Below, in pieces: positions 34,290 through 44,984 of a stretch of 64,000 nucleotides of DNA. The stretch spans positions 22,283,964 through 22,347,963 of the forward strand of contig JAVGWX010000018.1 of assembly GCA_036924085.1 (NCBI GenBank). Direction: 5' to 3'. A program made the position numbers and the translations under genes. The notes beneath the pieces were generated by a model. That model had not been told where the DNA came from, made no database searches, and saw only the letters and a program-made list of their open reading frames with translations. The DNA comes from Ariolimax columbianus. Lineage: Eukaryota; Mollusca; Gastropoda; Stylommatophora; Arionidae. Each line of letters starts with the position of its first letter. Position 1 is the stretch's first letter.

Positions 34290-34650
34290 CCACATGTAAA
34301 AGGCTTCTACATCATCCACAAGCTGATTTTTCATCCCCCATTTTTAGGCCCCATAGAGCAAGGATGGATATATAACACCTGATGACTCCCATTTTCAGTG
34401 TATTTGTTAATTGTCTGGATGTCAATAGATTTTCCACGGTGTTTAATGTGTTTTTGGCCATTTTTATTCTCTTCTTCACCTCCATCTCACATCTACCATC
34501 ATCTGCTACGATCTGTCCAAGGTACAAGATACTATTTACCTGTTCCAGCATCTCTCTGATTACTGTGATGTTCACTATGGGCTTCACATTTGTTTTGCTA
34601 ATTTTCATCGTTTTTTTGGTTTTCCCAAAGTTAATGTCCAAACACGAGAT
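34290..34650 (-). pseudogene. RTE-like reverse transcriptase C-terminal relic
   Basis: Minus-strand frame: INFGKTKKTMKISKTNVKP, then ILYLGQIVADDGRCEMEVKK, RIKMAKNTLNTVENLLTSRQ and VIRCYISILALWG. This is the characteristic KTKxM...YLGxxIxxDGxxxxEIxxRIxxAKxAF...LxxRxL block of RTE-like LINEs. It is preceded by a 33-bp direct duplication (GTTAATGTCCAAACACGAGA) at 34628-34695, which joins it to the RNase H relic. Confidence 0.87.
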
Positions 34651-34689
34651 GGAAGGCTGGATAGTTAATGTCCAAACACGAGATTGAAG

Positions 34690-35570
34690 GCCGGATAGTT
34701 AGTTAGTCGACAGATCACCCTCACTGCACATCGAACAAGTCCATAGGTACTCAGCTCTCTTCCCCAGCGTATGTCGGCTCACAACACCAGCTCTGTGTTG
34801 GTTCACTGGTTTCCTTTGGATTCCAGCGTAGCGTTCTAGTCTGGCTCTCACTCTTATGATCTGACTTTCTTACAGTCTGGTCAAATCATTTAACCATCCT
34901 GCCTCCCTAAGGGCATCCAGAATATCAGCCCAGTCCATTACTCGTCCTCTTCCCACAGTAGCACTACCTGCAAGCATGTCAGCTCATTCGTTTCCCTTTA
35001 CACCCGCATGACCTGGCAAGAAAATGAACCGTAGTTTTGTTCTTGTCCGAGACTCAAGCCCGAGTCTTCGACCCCAGCCCATCTCATTCTTCCTGAGCAT
35101 GCTCATGGAGTTCCTGAGAAAGCACGCTCATGGAGTTGCTGAGAAAGCACGCTCATGGAGTTCCTGAGAAAGCACGCTCATGGAGTTCCTGAGAAAGCAC
35201 GCTCATGGAGTTCCTGAGAAAGCACGCTCATGGAGTTCCTGAGAAAGCACGCTCATGGAGTTCCTGAGAAAGCACGCTCATGGAGTTCCTGAGAAAGCAT
35301 GCGTAGGTAAAGGTCTGTGTCTCCAGCCAAACCATTGCCTTGCTTACTGCAAAGATCCCCATGGTCAGACTACGTGTCCCTAATGCATACGCGCCGCTGT
35401 CCTCCTTTTCCGTTTTCCCTCCGATCTCAGCAGTGAAAGCCCATGAACTCTGCATATGCCGCACGACAGACCAGTCTGTGTAAATGAGCACTTCCGCTTC
35501 CACCATCTCTAGATTTTTATGTGAAGGCTGGATAAAGAAGTAGAATGAAGAACACATATATCCAATACAG
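34690..35570 (-). pseudogene. LINE RNase H relic with 25-bp array in it
   Basis: On the minus strand, 35510-35300 encodes EAEVLIYTDWSVVRHMQSSW, then GAYALGTRSLTMGIFAVSKA, the start of a LINE RNase H domain. After the array, 35080-34960 encodes RFIFLPGHAGVKGNE and ADMLAG, the last catalytic motif (GNExAD), with a stop at the position between E and AD. The third motif (SDS-type) falls where the array sits. This is a different LINE family from the one at 31 kb. Confidence 0.82.
35096..35303. repeat. Minisatellite, 25 bp x ~8, inside LINE RNase H
   Basis: The unit is TTCCTGAGAAAGCACGCTCA plus TGGAG. Copies are nearly identical; one has GTTGCTG instead of GTTCCTG. Because 25 is not a multiple of three, each copy shifts the minus-strand frame. 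Confidence 0.96.
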
Positions 35571-35756
35571 TTTCCTATCAGCTCTCACCATTACCAAAGT
35601 ACAAACACATCACAATGGAAAGATAGAGACAGCTGATGAATAGTATTGTTATACCAACTCTTTGCTGCCAGTTTCAGACATGGACTCTCACCAAGGTACA
35701 AGAAAGAAAAGAAAAATCATGGTATGCGAAATCAGGTATTTAAGAAAGGCTGCCGG

Positions 35757-35810
35757 GGTCACAAGGATGTTGGGGTCACAAGGATGTTGGGGTCACAAGG
35801 CTGGACAGAG
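35757..35810. repeat. Short tandem repeat, 17 bp x 3
   Basis: GGGGTCACAAGGATGTT occurs three times, the last copy diverging to GGGGTCACAAGGCTGG. It lies about 210 bp from the MICU exon at 36019-36091. Confidence 0.9.
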
Positions 35811-36018
35811 TGCAAAATGAAGAAATCAAACAGAAGGTGGGTGCAACACCATGTATAGAATACAAGGAAAGGCAGAGAATAAAATAGTTTGGATTATTGT
35901 GCTTCTGTTCGTGCTCTGGTCCTTATCTAAACAAAAGTACAATGTATCTTTTTATCCCATATTCTATGTGTACGTTTTCCAGTGATCAGCGTTTGTCCTC
36001 TAGGAATTTCCATAATAC

Positions 36019-36091
36019 CTTCTCATTGGGCATCCTGGTTCGGACCCTCTGCAGACACTCTGCTACGTCGCCCCTGTCTAGGCTGGTGTAC
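36019..36091 (-). CDS. MICU2/MICU3-like exon (YTSLDRGDV segment)
   Basis: A 73-base exon: one base completing a split arginine codon, then 24 codons reading YTSLDRGDVAECLQRVRTRM and ending PNEK. It aligns with the family segment that begins RYTN and ends EEK just before the GITFDEF motif. The acceptor is AATCAACAG and the donor is GAGAAG|GTATTA, phase 0. It was found by looking for the segment missing between the flanking exons, and it fits both neighbouring phases exactly. That makes it unlikely to be chance despite its small size. It lies in a gap between two RNase H LINE relics. Confidence 0.87.
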
Positions 36092-36279
36092 CTGTTGATT
36101 AGATAACAGTGGTGGTTAATGGAACACTACAACGAAACATGACACCACTTGTTTTCAATAGATGGTCTGGTGACCTTACAGTTTGTCATGTATCGTAATC
36201 TGGCATGTTACTACCCCAATCGTGTCAGGGTCAAGCGTTACATACTGACCAAACTCTCATCTTTCATATATTTTTGTTC

Positions 36280-36450
36280 TGTGCTGAATTAATTTCCCCT
36301 CCAAATCCAAAGTCAGATGTGTCGGACTGAAAGGTGAAACTATTGCAGTCAAGCTGTAAACTATGACACAACACAATCTATTTTCTGGACAACATCCTGT
36401 TACTTACAAAGCACTTCTCATGGCTTGGTAGTGGTAGATAGAGAACGAAC
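36280..36450 (-). repeat. (GAA)n-tailed dispersed repeat, partial copy
   Basis: Contains CAGATGTGTCGGACTGAAAG, TCAAGCTGTAAACTATGACA and TGGTAGTGGTAGATAGAGAA, matching the family near its 3' part. It lies 190 bp from the MICU exon. Confidence 0.65.
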
Positions 36451-36459
36451 GGCGAAGTA

Positions 36460-36970
36460 TTCCCCCCATATTTCATACCTACATAAATATTGTTCTGCTT
36501 TATTAAGAATCAACATCACTGCACACTGGGCAGATCCATAGGTGCTCAGTCCCTCTCTGAAGATTCTAAAGAGTGTAGATACTGATGGTTCCTGTAGTAC
36601 TGATTGTACACACTTCTGCTCCATCCTCTCAGGCATCCCTTTCAGCTTAACCCGTATATGTTTTTAAAAACCTGCAATCTGTGCACTGCTGGTTCATCAA
36701 CTGTAGTATCTTCATCCAAAACACAGTGGTTGGTCAACTTCAAAATGTCACCTCTCTGCATTGCCAATATCCCCACAGCTTGTTTGCCAGGATGTCAGCT
36801 CTTTCATTCCCACAAACCCCAGCACTGCCAGGATAATAAGTCCACACATGCTCCCGGAGGCCTCGATGTCCGCTGCCCACTCATGCCAGAGCTCGCTCTT
36901 CTGCACCTTCCAAAGCAAGGACTGAGTCAGAGATGATTACGATCCTCATTTAGAAGTACCCAGACACCCA
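36460..36970 (-). pseudogene. LINE RNase H relic
   Basis: The minus strand reads SDSVLALEGAEERALA (third acidic motif, near 36925-36880) then YYPGSAGVCGNERADILANK (last motif, near 36845-36785). After it come VGILAMQRGDILKLTNH and the tail PERMEQKCVQSVLQEPSV near 36636-36580. Related tail sequence lies at 15935-15867. It is inactive because of stops near 36655. Confidence 0.83.
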
Positions 36971-37076
36971 CATCAGTGTCACTACCTCGATCTTCATTCT
37001 GATACTAGGCATTGCTTTCAATAATAATAAATAACAGCACATCCATAACAACTCCCCGCGATCAGTGCCAGACATG

Positions 37077-37333
37077 GGGGACAGCGTGGGCTAGTAGTTT
37101 AGTGACAAGGCTCACCATCCGAAGGTGCTGGATTCACTACCCATCACAGCACTGGACGTTACCCCAGGGAAGCAAACACTTAGAAAATGCAAGAGGAAGC
37201 AGACCCTTACATAAAATGCATGCCGAAGTCGGATGCACTGGGGCGACAGGCGGAAATAAAAACATAGTGCAACGCACACCACCTTGGAGAATAAAACATA
37301 AGACGAACGACATTAAAAAAAAAAAAAAGGCAG
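37077..37333 (+). repeat. tRNA-headed SINE with poly(A)
   Basis: Second copy of the family at 26325: head GGGCTAGTAGTTTAGTGAC and GCTGGATTCACTACCCATC (degraded B box), body GGAAGCAAACACTTAGAAAA, tail A14. TSD-like CAGACATGG lies on both sides (about 37069 and 37331). More diverged than the 26.3-kb copy. Confidence 0.88.
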
Positions 37334-37584
37334 ACATGGAGTCTGACGAAGGCATTAAGAGGGAATGATTGAAACATTTGACATGAGATGCCTGTTAAAA
37401 GCTGCCAGGGACAATAAATGCGACAGAGTGAGAAATGAAGGAATCCAACAGATAATGAGTACAATGTCTTGCATGGTTTATATGATGATACTGATGATAT
37501 AATCCCCTTAGCTGTGGGCTGGTAGCAATTGACAGCCAAATGCCAACCAGGGCAAAAGTACTTCGCTTCCTCAAGTTGGCTTGG

Positions 37585-37965
37585 CTTCGTTCATTCTCAA
37601 TCTCCGGCTATCAAACTCTGAAAGGGCTTAAGTAGCAGATTGTAGTCCAGAGAACAGAGTGCGTTGTATCATAATTTACAGCTTGACTGCGATATTTGTA
37701 CCTTTTGGTCCAACACATCCGACTTCAGCAAGCATTTTCGGAGTCCCGGGTTAGCATTCCCTCTTCGATCCCTTCTCTTTAGCCAGTCTGCTCTGTTGTA
37801 GCCTGTTATTCAAGATCACCACGTGGAGGTGTGGAAGGGTCTTGGCAGCTCTGGTTTGCTGGCCCTGACGCTAGCAGTTAGCTATGGGTTGCTGACCGCT
37901 GCAGCTCATGCGCTGCTCAACATCTGGGACCCCACTCTCTCTGGTTGAGTTCGTATAAACTCTGC
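37585..37965 (-). repeat. (GAA)n-tailed dispersed repeat, near full length
   Basis: Near-complete copy: TTCTCAATCTCCGGCTATCA, GTAGCAGATTGTAGTCCAG, ACAGCTTGACTGCGATATTT, TCCAACACATCCGACTTCAG, CTGGCCCTGACGCTAGCAG and the end GCTGCAGCTCATGCGCTGCT region. Length about 380 bp. Confidence 0.85.
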
Positions 37966-38084
37966 TGTCTTAGAGGCATCATGGTATCCACAGGTAGGGT
38001 ATGTTGTTATCGTATTCTATTGAACTGTTAATGTATTGAAGTATGTTTCAGTTTAGTCTGTTAAGTAAATAGCCATGGATTTTT

Positions 38085-38335
38085 TTAAAAGAGGCAGAAA
38101 ATGCAGCAATGAAGGCTCTGACAGCAGCCAGCAACCCATAGTAAGTGAACCATAGCTGACCAAGACCCTACTCTATCTGGGTGGCCCTGGAAACAGGCTG
38201 CATTAATGTAGTCTGGCTAAAAGAATAGTGATTGTAGTTAGAGGGCAAACCCGGTACCCAAAAGAGCCTGATGAAATCAGATATCGCATCCTCGCTGTAA
38301 ATGATGACAGAGTGTCACAACATTCTCTTCAGAAT
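38085..38335 (+). repeat. (GAA)n-tailed dispersed repeat, opposite orientation
   Basis: Reads AGCAGCCAGCAACCCATAGT, then CTGGAAACAGGCTGCATTAA and TCGCTGTAAATGATGACAGA, which is the reverse complement order of the copy at 37585-37965. The two copies are inverted relative to each other, 120 bp apart. Confidence 0.65.
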
Positions 38336-38822
38336 GAAAGCCAAAAAGAATTTAAAGAAGCCAAAAATATTGTATTAAAGTTATAAAATACATGAACATT
38401 TTCTTTTCTTATTAAATGTGTATTCTTCTTCTTTTCGCTTATTCTGTTTTGCCTTTCAGCATCAGGTCATGAAGAGATCTCTAGAACGATCCCTACTGTG
38501 TGTCTCATGCACAGTGGCGTTCACCACCTCAGATATTTCCATACGCCACATTGTTCGGGGCGGACATGACATTCTGACATATGGTGAAAAGAGTCTGCGA
38601 GACAAGAAAGGTTGAGAACCACTGGACGAACACTTGATCCCTGACTGCAGTTTCTGTTCTAAACCACCTTGACCTTTCTCTGAGCACTAGTTGGTCAGGT
38701 TGCACAGTCTCCCATTGGCTGTAGTTGGCAACAGATGGTGAAGAGCAGCAAATTGAAAATGACACCTGCGTGGGCAGGGTTCCAGAAACGAACGGCTTGA
38801 CGGTCTGGCTGCAGATACTAAC

Positions 38823-38927
38823 CTCAGAAGTATCTTGGCAAACGACACCTCGGAGATGGTGCTCATGCCCTTGGAGAACTCCAGAAACTCTAATTCAATC
38901 ACCTCGCTCTGAAGATTCTCCATGAAC
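38823..38927 (-). CDS. MICU2/MICU3-like exon (FMENLQSEV segment)
   Basis: The exon opens with the final base of a split arginine codon and reads FMENLQSEVIELEFLEFSKG, then MSTISEVSFAKILL. This matches the helical segment of MICU2 and MICU3 that follows the HFFG exon. The acceptor is TTTCTGCAG and the donor is CTGAG|GTTAGT. It ends in phase 2, and the arginine codon is completed in the exon starting at 36091. The upstream intron (38928-45918) is about 7 kb and is largely filled by the 31-, 39- and 28-bp tandem arrays. The translation has no stop or frameshift, suggesting a functional gene. Confidence 0.9.
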
Positions 38928-39074
38928 CTGCAGAAAGAATTGATGGGTTATCAAAATATAAATAGTTCACAGCCTATGTGGAAAAGCTTGCTGGGAAAGA
39001 CGAGTAAAGAGCAAAATAAAAACCAACTGTTTTACATAAGTGCAAAGATCATCAACATAATGGCTAAGACTAGA

Positions 39075-40110
39075 AAGGACAACAAACAAAAGTACCCACA
39101 ATAATGTGGACAACAAACAAAAGTACTCACAATACCATGGACAACAAACAAAAGTACTCAGAATACTGTGGACAACAAACAATAGTATCCACAATAATGT
39201 GGACAACAAACAAAAGTACCCACAATATCGTGAACAACAAATAAAAGTACTCACAATACCATAGACAACAAACAAAAGTACTCAGAATACCGTGGACAAC
39301 AAACAAAAGTACTCAGAATACTGTGGACAACAAACAAAAGTACCCACAATAATGTGGACAACAAACAAAAGTACTCACAATACCATGGACAACAAACAAA
39401 AGTACTCAGAATACTGTGGACAACAAACAATAGTATCCACAATAATGTGGACAACAAACAAAAGTACCCACAATATCGTGAACAACAAATAAAAGTACTC
39501 ACAATACCATAGACAACAAACAAAAGTACTCAGAATACCGTGGACAACAAACAAAAGTACTCAGAATACTGTGGACAACAAACACAAGTACCCACAATAA
39601 TGTGGACAACAAACAAAAGTACCCACAATACCGTGGACAACAAATAAAAGTACTCACAATACCATAGACAACAAACAAAAGTACTAAGAATACTGTGGAC
39701 AACAAACAAAAGTACTCAGAATACTGTGGACAACAAACAAAAGTACCCACATTACCATGGACAACAAATAAAAGTACTCACAATACCACAGACAACAAAC
39801 AAAAGTACTCAGAATACTGTGGACAACAAACAAAAGTACTCACAATACCATGGACAACAAACAAAGATACTCTGCATATTGCAGACAACAAATAAAAGTA
39901 CTCAGAATATTGCAGACAACAAATAAAAGTACTCACAATACCACAGACAACAAACAAAAGTACTCAGAATACTGTGGACAACAAACAAAAGTACTCACAA
40001 TACCGTGAACAGCAAGCAAAGATACTCTGCATATTGCAGACAACAAATAAAAGTACTCAGAATATTGCAGACAGCAAAGAAATATACTCAGAATACCATG
40101 GACAGCAACC
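39075..40110. repeat. Minisatellite, 31 bp x ~33, with higher-order blocks
   Basis: The unit is GACAACAAACAAAAGTACTC plus ACAATACCATG. Variants at the CACAAT/CAGAAT and CCATG/CTGTG/CGTGG positions form patterns. The variant TACCCACAATAATGTGG at 39093 recurs at 39341, a shift of 248 bp (8 x 31). The copies become degenerate after 40000. It lies in the 7-kb MICU intron. No protein. Confidence 0.97.
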
Positions 40111-40399
40111 AAAAAAAATTATTTTTTAAATACTCAGATGTTCTAAAGTATACACAGAAGAGTCAGCACAGAATGTAGTAACGAATGGAGGAGTGGGAAT
40201 GTACATATAATATCCAATCAATATTTTGAATCTAGCTGGCGAACCAATTGGGAAATTCTGTCATAGTCACAATGCAAAAATAGTCAATCAGTCAAGGTGG
40301 CAACTGAGAAACTGTTGAACACTAATCTTGGTCCATAATCTGCAGTATTTCTGACATGTAAACCTGCAGTATTTTCAACAGACGTAAACCTGCAGTTTT

Positions 40400-40760
40400 T
40401 CTTCTTCTTCTTCGTTCTCAATCTCCCGCTACTAAGCCTTGTAAAGGGCTTTGCTAAGTAGCAGGATGTTGTCTAGAGAATGAAATATGTTGTACCATAG
40501 TTTACAGCTTGACTGTGATATTTACACTTTTGGGTCCGACACATCCAACTTCAGCATGGCATTTTTGAGTACTGGGTTAGCCTTCCCACTTCAATCCGTT
40601 CTCATTAGCCAATCTGTAGCAGCCTGTTATCCAGGATCACCGCGTGGAGGCCTGGAAGGGTCTTGGCAGCTCTTGTTCGCTGGCCCTGATGCTAGCAGTC
40701 AGCTATGGGTGTCTGACCACTGCAGCTCATGCACTGCATCTTGATCCCCGAAGTATTTCT
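40400..40760 (-). repeat. (GAA)n-tailed dispersed repeat, near full length
   Basis: Starts with (CTT)n CTTCTTCTTCTTCG, i.e. the tail in reverse, followed by TTCTCAATCTCCCGCTACTA and CAGCTTGACTGTGATATTTA, ending near CAGCTCATGCACTGC. This copy shows the (GAA)n tail and the rest of the family in one piece. Confidence 0.88.
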
Positions 40761-40854
40761 GACAGATGCAAATTCAGTGTCCCAAGCACTGTAGTCTGGG
40801 AAACTGATAGGGCTAAAAGCTCTACTGTCAGATCTGAGTTGCCGGTGAAAGATT

Positions 40855-43800
40855 GCCATGCAGTGGATACTGTATTGTTAAGAAATAGTGGGAGATGAGC
40901 GAGCAGACAGACTGGCAAAAGAGGTTGCTGCAGATGACCAACATACCAGTCATATACCAACAAAAGAAAAGGATGACCAACATACCAGTCATATACCAAC
41001 AAAAGAAAAGGATGACCAACATACCAGTCATATACCAACAAAAGAAAAAGATGACCAACATACCAGTCATATACCAACAAAAGAAAAGGATGACCAACAT
41101 ACCAGTCATATACCAACAAAAGAAAAGGATGATCAACATGCCAGTCATATACCAACAAAAGAAAAGGATGATCAACATACCAGTCATATACCAACAAAAG
41201 AAAAGGATGACCAACATACCAGTCATATACCAACAAAAGAAAAGGATGATCAACATACCAGTCATATACCAACAAAAGAAAAGGATGACCAACATACCAG
41301 TCATATACCAACAACAGAAAAGGATGACAAACATACCAGTCATATACCAACAAAAGAAAAGGATGACCAACATACCAGTCATATACCAACAAAAGAAAAG
41401 GATGACCAACATACCAGTCATATACCAACAAAAGAAAAGGATGAACAACATGCCAGTCATATACCAACAAAAGAAAAGGATGACCAACATACCAGTCATA
41501 TACCAACAAAAGAAAAGGATGATCAACATGCCAGTCATATACCAACAAAAGAAAAGGATGATCAACATGCCAGTCATATACCAACAAAAGAAAAGGATGA
41601 TCAACGAACCAGTCATATAGCAACAAAAGAAAAGGATGATCAACGAACCAGTCATATACCAACAAAAGAAAAGGATGATCAACGAACCAGTCATATACCA
41701 AAAAAAGAAAAGGATGACCAACATACCAGTCATATACCAACAAATGAAAAGGATGATCAACGAACCAGTCTTATAGCAACAAAAGAAAAGGATGACCAAC
41801 ATACCAGTCATATACCAACAAAAGAAAAGGATGACCAACATACCAGTCATATACCAACAAAAGAAAAGGATGACCAACATACCAATCATATACCAACAAA
41901 AGAAAAGGATGATCAACATACCAGTCATATACCAACAAAAGAAAAGGATGATCAACATGCCAGTCATATACCAACAAAAGAAAAGGATGATCAACGAACC
42001 AGTCATATAGCAACAAAAGAAAAGGATGACCAACATACCAGTCATATACCAACAAAAGAAAAGGATGATCAACAAACCAGTCATATACCAACAAAATAAA
42101 AGGATGACCAACATACCAGTCATATACCAACAAAAGAAAAGGATGATCAACATACCAGTCATATACTAACAAAAGAAAAGGATGACCAACATACCAGTCA
42201 TATACCAACAAAAGAAAAGGATGACCAACATACCAGTCATATACCAACAAAAGAAAAGGATGATCAACATACCAGTCATATACCAACAAAAGAAAAGGAT
42301 GATCAACATGCCAGTCATATACAAACAAAAGAAAAGGATGATCAACGAACCAGTCATATAGCAACAAAAGAAAAGGATGATCAACGAACCAGTCATATAC
42401 CAACAAAAGAAAAGGATGATCAACGAACCAGTCATATACCAACAAAAGAAAAGGATGACCAACATACCAGTCATATACCAACAAAAGAAAAGGATGATCA
42501 ACGAACCAGTCATATAGCAACAAAAGAAAAGGATGACCAACATACCAGTCATATACCAACAAAAGAAAAGGATGACCAACATACCAGTCATATACCAACA
42601 AAAGAAAAGGATGAGCAACATACCAGTCATATACCAACAAAAGAAAAGGATGATCAACATGCCAGTCATATACCAACAAAAGAAAAGGATGATCAACATG
42701 CCAGTCATATACCAACAAAAGAAAAGGATGATCAACGAACCAGTCATATAGCAACAAAAGAAAAGGATGATCAACGAACCAGTCATATACCAACAAAAGA
42801 AAAGGATGACCAACATACCAGTCATATACCAACAAAAGAAAAGGATGATCAACGAACCAGTCATATAGCAACAAAAGAAAAGGATGACCAACATACCAGT
42901 CATATACCAACAAAAGAAAAGGATGACCAACATACCAGTCATATACCAACAAAAGAAAAGGATGATCAACATACCAGTCATATACCAACAAAAGAAAAGG
43001 ATGACCAACATACCAGTCATATACCAACAAAAGAAAAGGATGACCAACATACCAGTCATATACCAACAAAAGAAAAGGATGACCAACATACCAGTCATAT
43101 ACCAACAAAAGAAAAGGATGACCAACATACCAGTCATATACCAACAAAAGAAAAGGATGACCAACATACCAGTCATATACCAACAAAAGAAAAGGATAAC
43201 CAACATACCAGTCATATACCAACAAAAGAAAAGGATGATCAACGAACCAGTCATATACCAACAAAAGAAAAGGATGACCAACATACCAGTCATATACCAA
43301 CAAAAGAAAAGGATGACCAACATACCAGTCATATACCAACAAAGAAAAGGATGACCAACATACCAGTCATATACCAACAAAAGAAAAGGATGACCAACAT
43401 ACCAGTCATATACCAACAAAAGAAAAGGATGATCAACATATACCAACAAAAGAAAAGGATAATCAACATACCAGTCATATACCAACAAAAGAAAAGGATG
43501 ACCAACATACCAGTCATATACCAACAAAAGAAAAGGATGATCAACGAACCAGTCATATACCAACAAAGAAAAGGATGACCAACATACCAGTCATATACCA
43601 ACAAAAGAAAAGGATGACCAACATACCAGTCATATACCAACAAAAGAAAAGGATCACCAACATACCAGTCATATACCAACAAAAGAAAAGGATGACCAAC
43701 ATACCAGTCATATACCAACAAAAGAAAAGGATGACCAACATACCAGTCATATACCAACACAAGAAAAGGATGATCAACATGCCAGTCATATACCAACAAA

Positions 43801-44400
43801 AGAAAAGGATGATCAACATACCAGTCATATACCAACAAAAGAAAAGGATGACCAACATACCAGTCATATACCAACAAAAGAAAAGGATGATCAACGAACC
43901 AGTCATATACCAACAAAAGAAAAGGATGACCAACATACCAGTCATATACCAACAAAAGAAAAGGATGACCAACATACCAGTCATATACCAACAAAAGAAA
44001 AGGATGACCAACATACCAGTCATATACCAACAAAAGAAAAGGATGATCAACATACCAGTCATATACCAACAAAAGAAAAGGATGATCACATGAATCAGAG
44101 AGGCACCAACATCAGTACAGGACAACTACCATTATGCATCACGCTGTGTTGGGTCTCAGAATAGAAAAAAACAAACTATCTCCGTAAATGAAAATTTACA
44201 ACTCCGCCACATGCACCCTTGACTGTGGAGAACATACTACAGATGACACACGGAGGCAAATCAACTGGCCCAGAGAAACAGCACCAGAAAAAACTTTTAT
44301 GGGTCTATACAGGAACTATAAAAGACTGAAGTTTATACAAGAGACAACATTGCAGATATAGACATTATATTTTCAAGCAAACAGAAGAATAAGAGGATAT
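40855..44400 (+). pseudogene. RNase H LINE relic hosting a 39-bp array
   Basis: At 40885-40930 the plus strand encodes GDERADRLAKEVAA, the last catalytic motif of a LINE RNase H (GKEEADRLAKEGA in the 31-kb copy). The 39-bp array starts right after it. Beyond the array, 44110-44230 encodes degraded MHHAVLGLRIEKNKL and TCTLDCGEHTTDDT, which match FRLRTGHNRL and CPCGTGKMTAEHL of the 31-kb copy. So the array has expanded between the RNase H active site and the zinc-knuckle of one LINE copy. Confidence 0.78.
40932..44093. repeat. Minisatellite, 39 bp x ~81 (3.2 kb)
   Basis: The unit is GATGACCAACATACCAGTCA plus TATACCAACAAAAGAAAAG. Each unit encodes DDQHTSHIPTKEK on the plus strand. Both strands have long open frames (403 codons on plus to 42099; 523 and 466 codons on minus) only because the unit is 13 codons long with no stop in several frames. 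Frame breaks occur at 42098 (TAA) and by unit-length changes near 43340 and 43565. Common unit variants are GACC/GATC, CATACC/CATGCC/CGAACC and ATACC/ATAGC. Not annotated as a gene. Confidence 0.98.
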
Positions 44401-44690
44401 CCTAAAAGAGCTGGGTTTAAAACAAAAATGGTCGGTAGACCAAATGAAAATATTTTGGCCACATCAAACATCTCAACAGTCTAGAAAAACTATACTCGTG
44501 GATATGGTGTCTGATAAACGAGACAGAGACAGACCGAGGACAAGATGGACACACGACATCAAAGATGTTCTGAAGATGACAGTGATCAAAGCGGGAGAGA
44601 TGCCCGAAGATCAAAAGTCTTGCAGGGCAGCTGTGATGAGAGCGATGTTCTGCAGAGGACATGCTACATGATGATGATGATGGACAAACA
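44395..44690 (+). pseudogene. RTE-like LINE 3' end
   Basis: The frame from 44444 contains RKTILVDMVSDKRDRDRPRT, RWTHDIKDVLKMTVIKAGEM, AAVMRAMFCRGHAT and ends at a GATGATGATGATGG tail. This is the standard C-terminal end of RTE-like ORFs (KRGRGRPRxRWxDDI...W...A) with its (ATG)n-type tail. Confidence 0.85.
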
Positions 44691-44729
44691 GAAAGATCCC
44701 ATAAAGGTTACTGGTCAGAAAACGTAATT

Positions 44730-44875
44730 TCGTTATACTGGTTTAGAAGACTCTGCAGAGTCTGTATACAACCAGTTTCTTCTACTCCAATTGGTCTAAA
44801 AATAACTATGCATTCAATCTATTCTTGAATGCATTAACTGACCTTGCCTACACTATTTCTTGTAATAATTGCAAA
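44730..44875 (-). repeat. CR1-like LINE 3' terminal fragment
   Basis: Matches 4995-5130: CTGGTTTAGAAGACTCTGCA, then the end of the ORF (NALKNRLD-type, read on the minus strand from TTCTTGAATGCATTAACTGA). Truncated at both sides. Confidence 0.75.
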
Positions 44876-44984
44876 AATGGAAGAACAAACGCAAAAGGTA
44901 GTGTCATGATTAACATGGCCAGACGATTTGAAAATCCCCACTGAGAAGAACCATTAAGCTGTCCTACAAAAAATTCAGTAAGAG

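Noticed and set aside
40888..44093. Long open frames (403 codons on plus; 523 and 466 on minus) as a repetitive protein gene
   Set aside because: Open frames on both strands and in several phases follow from a stop-free 39-bp unit. There is no signal peptide or own promoter, unit-length changes shift the frame, and the array is embedded in a dead LINE.
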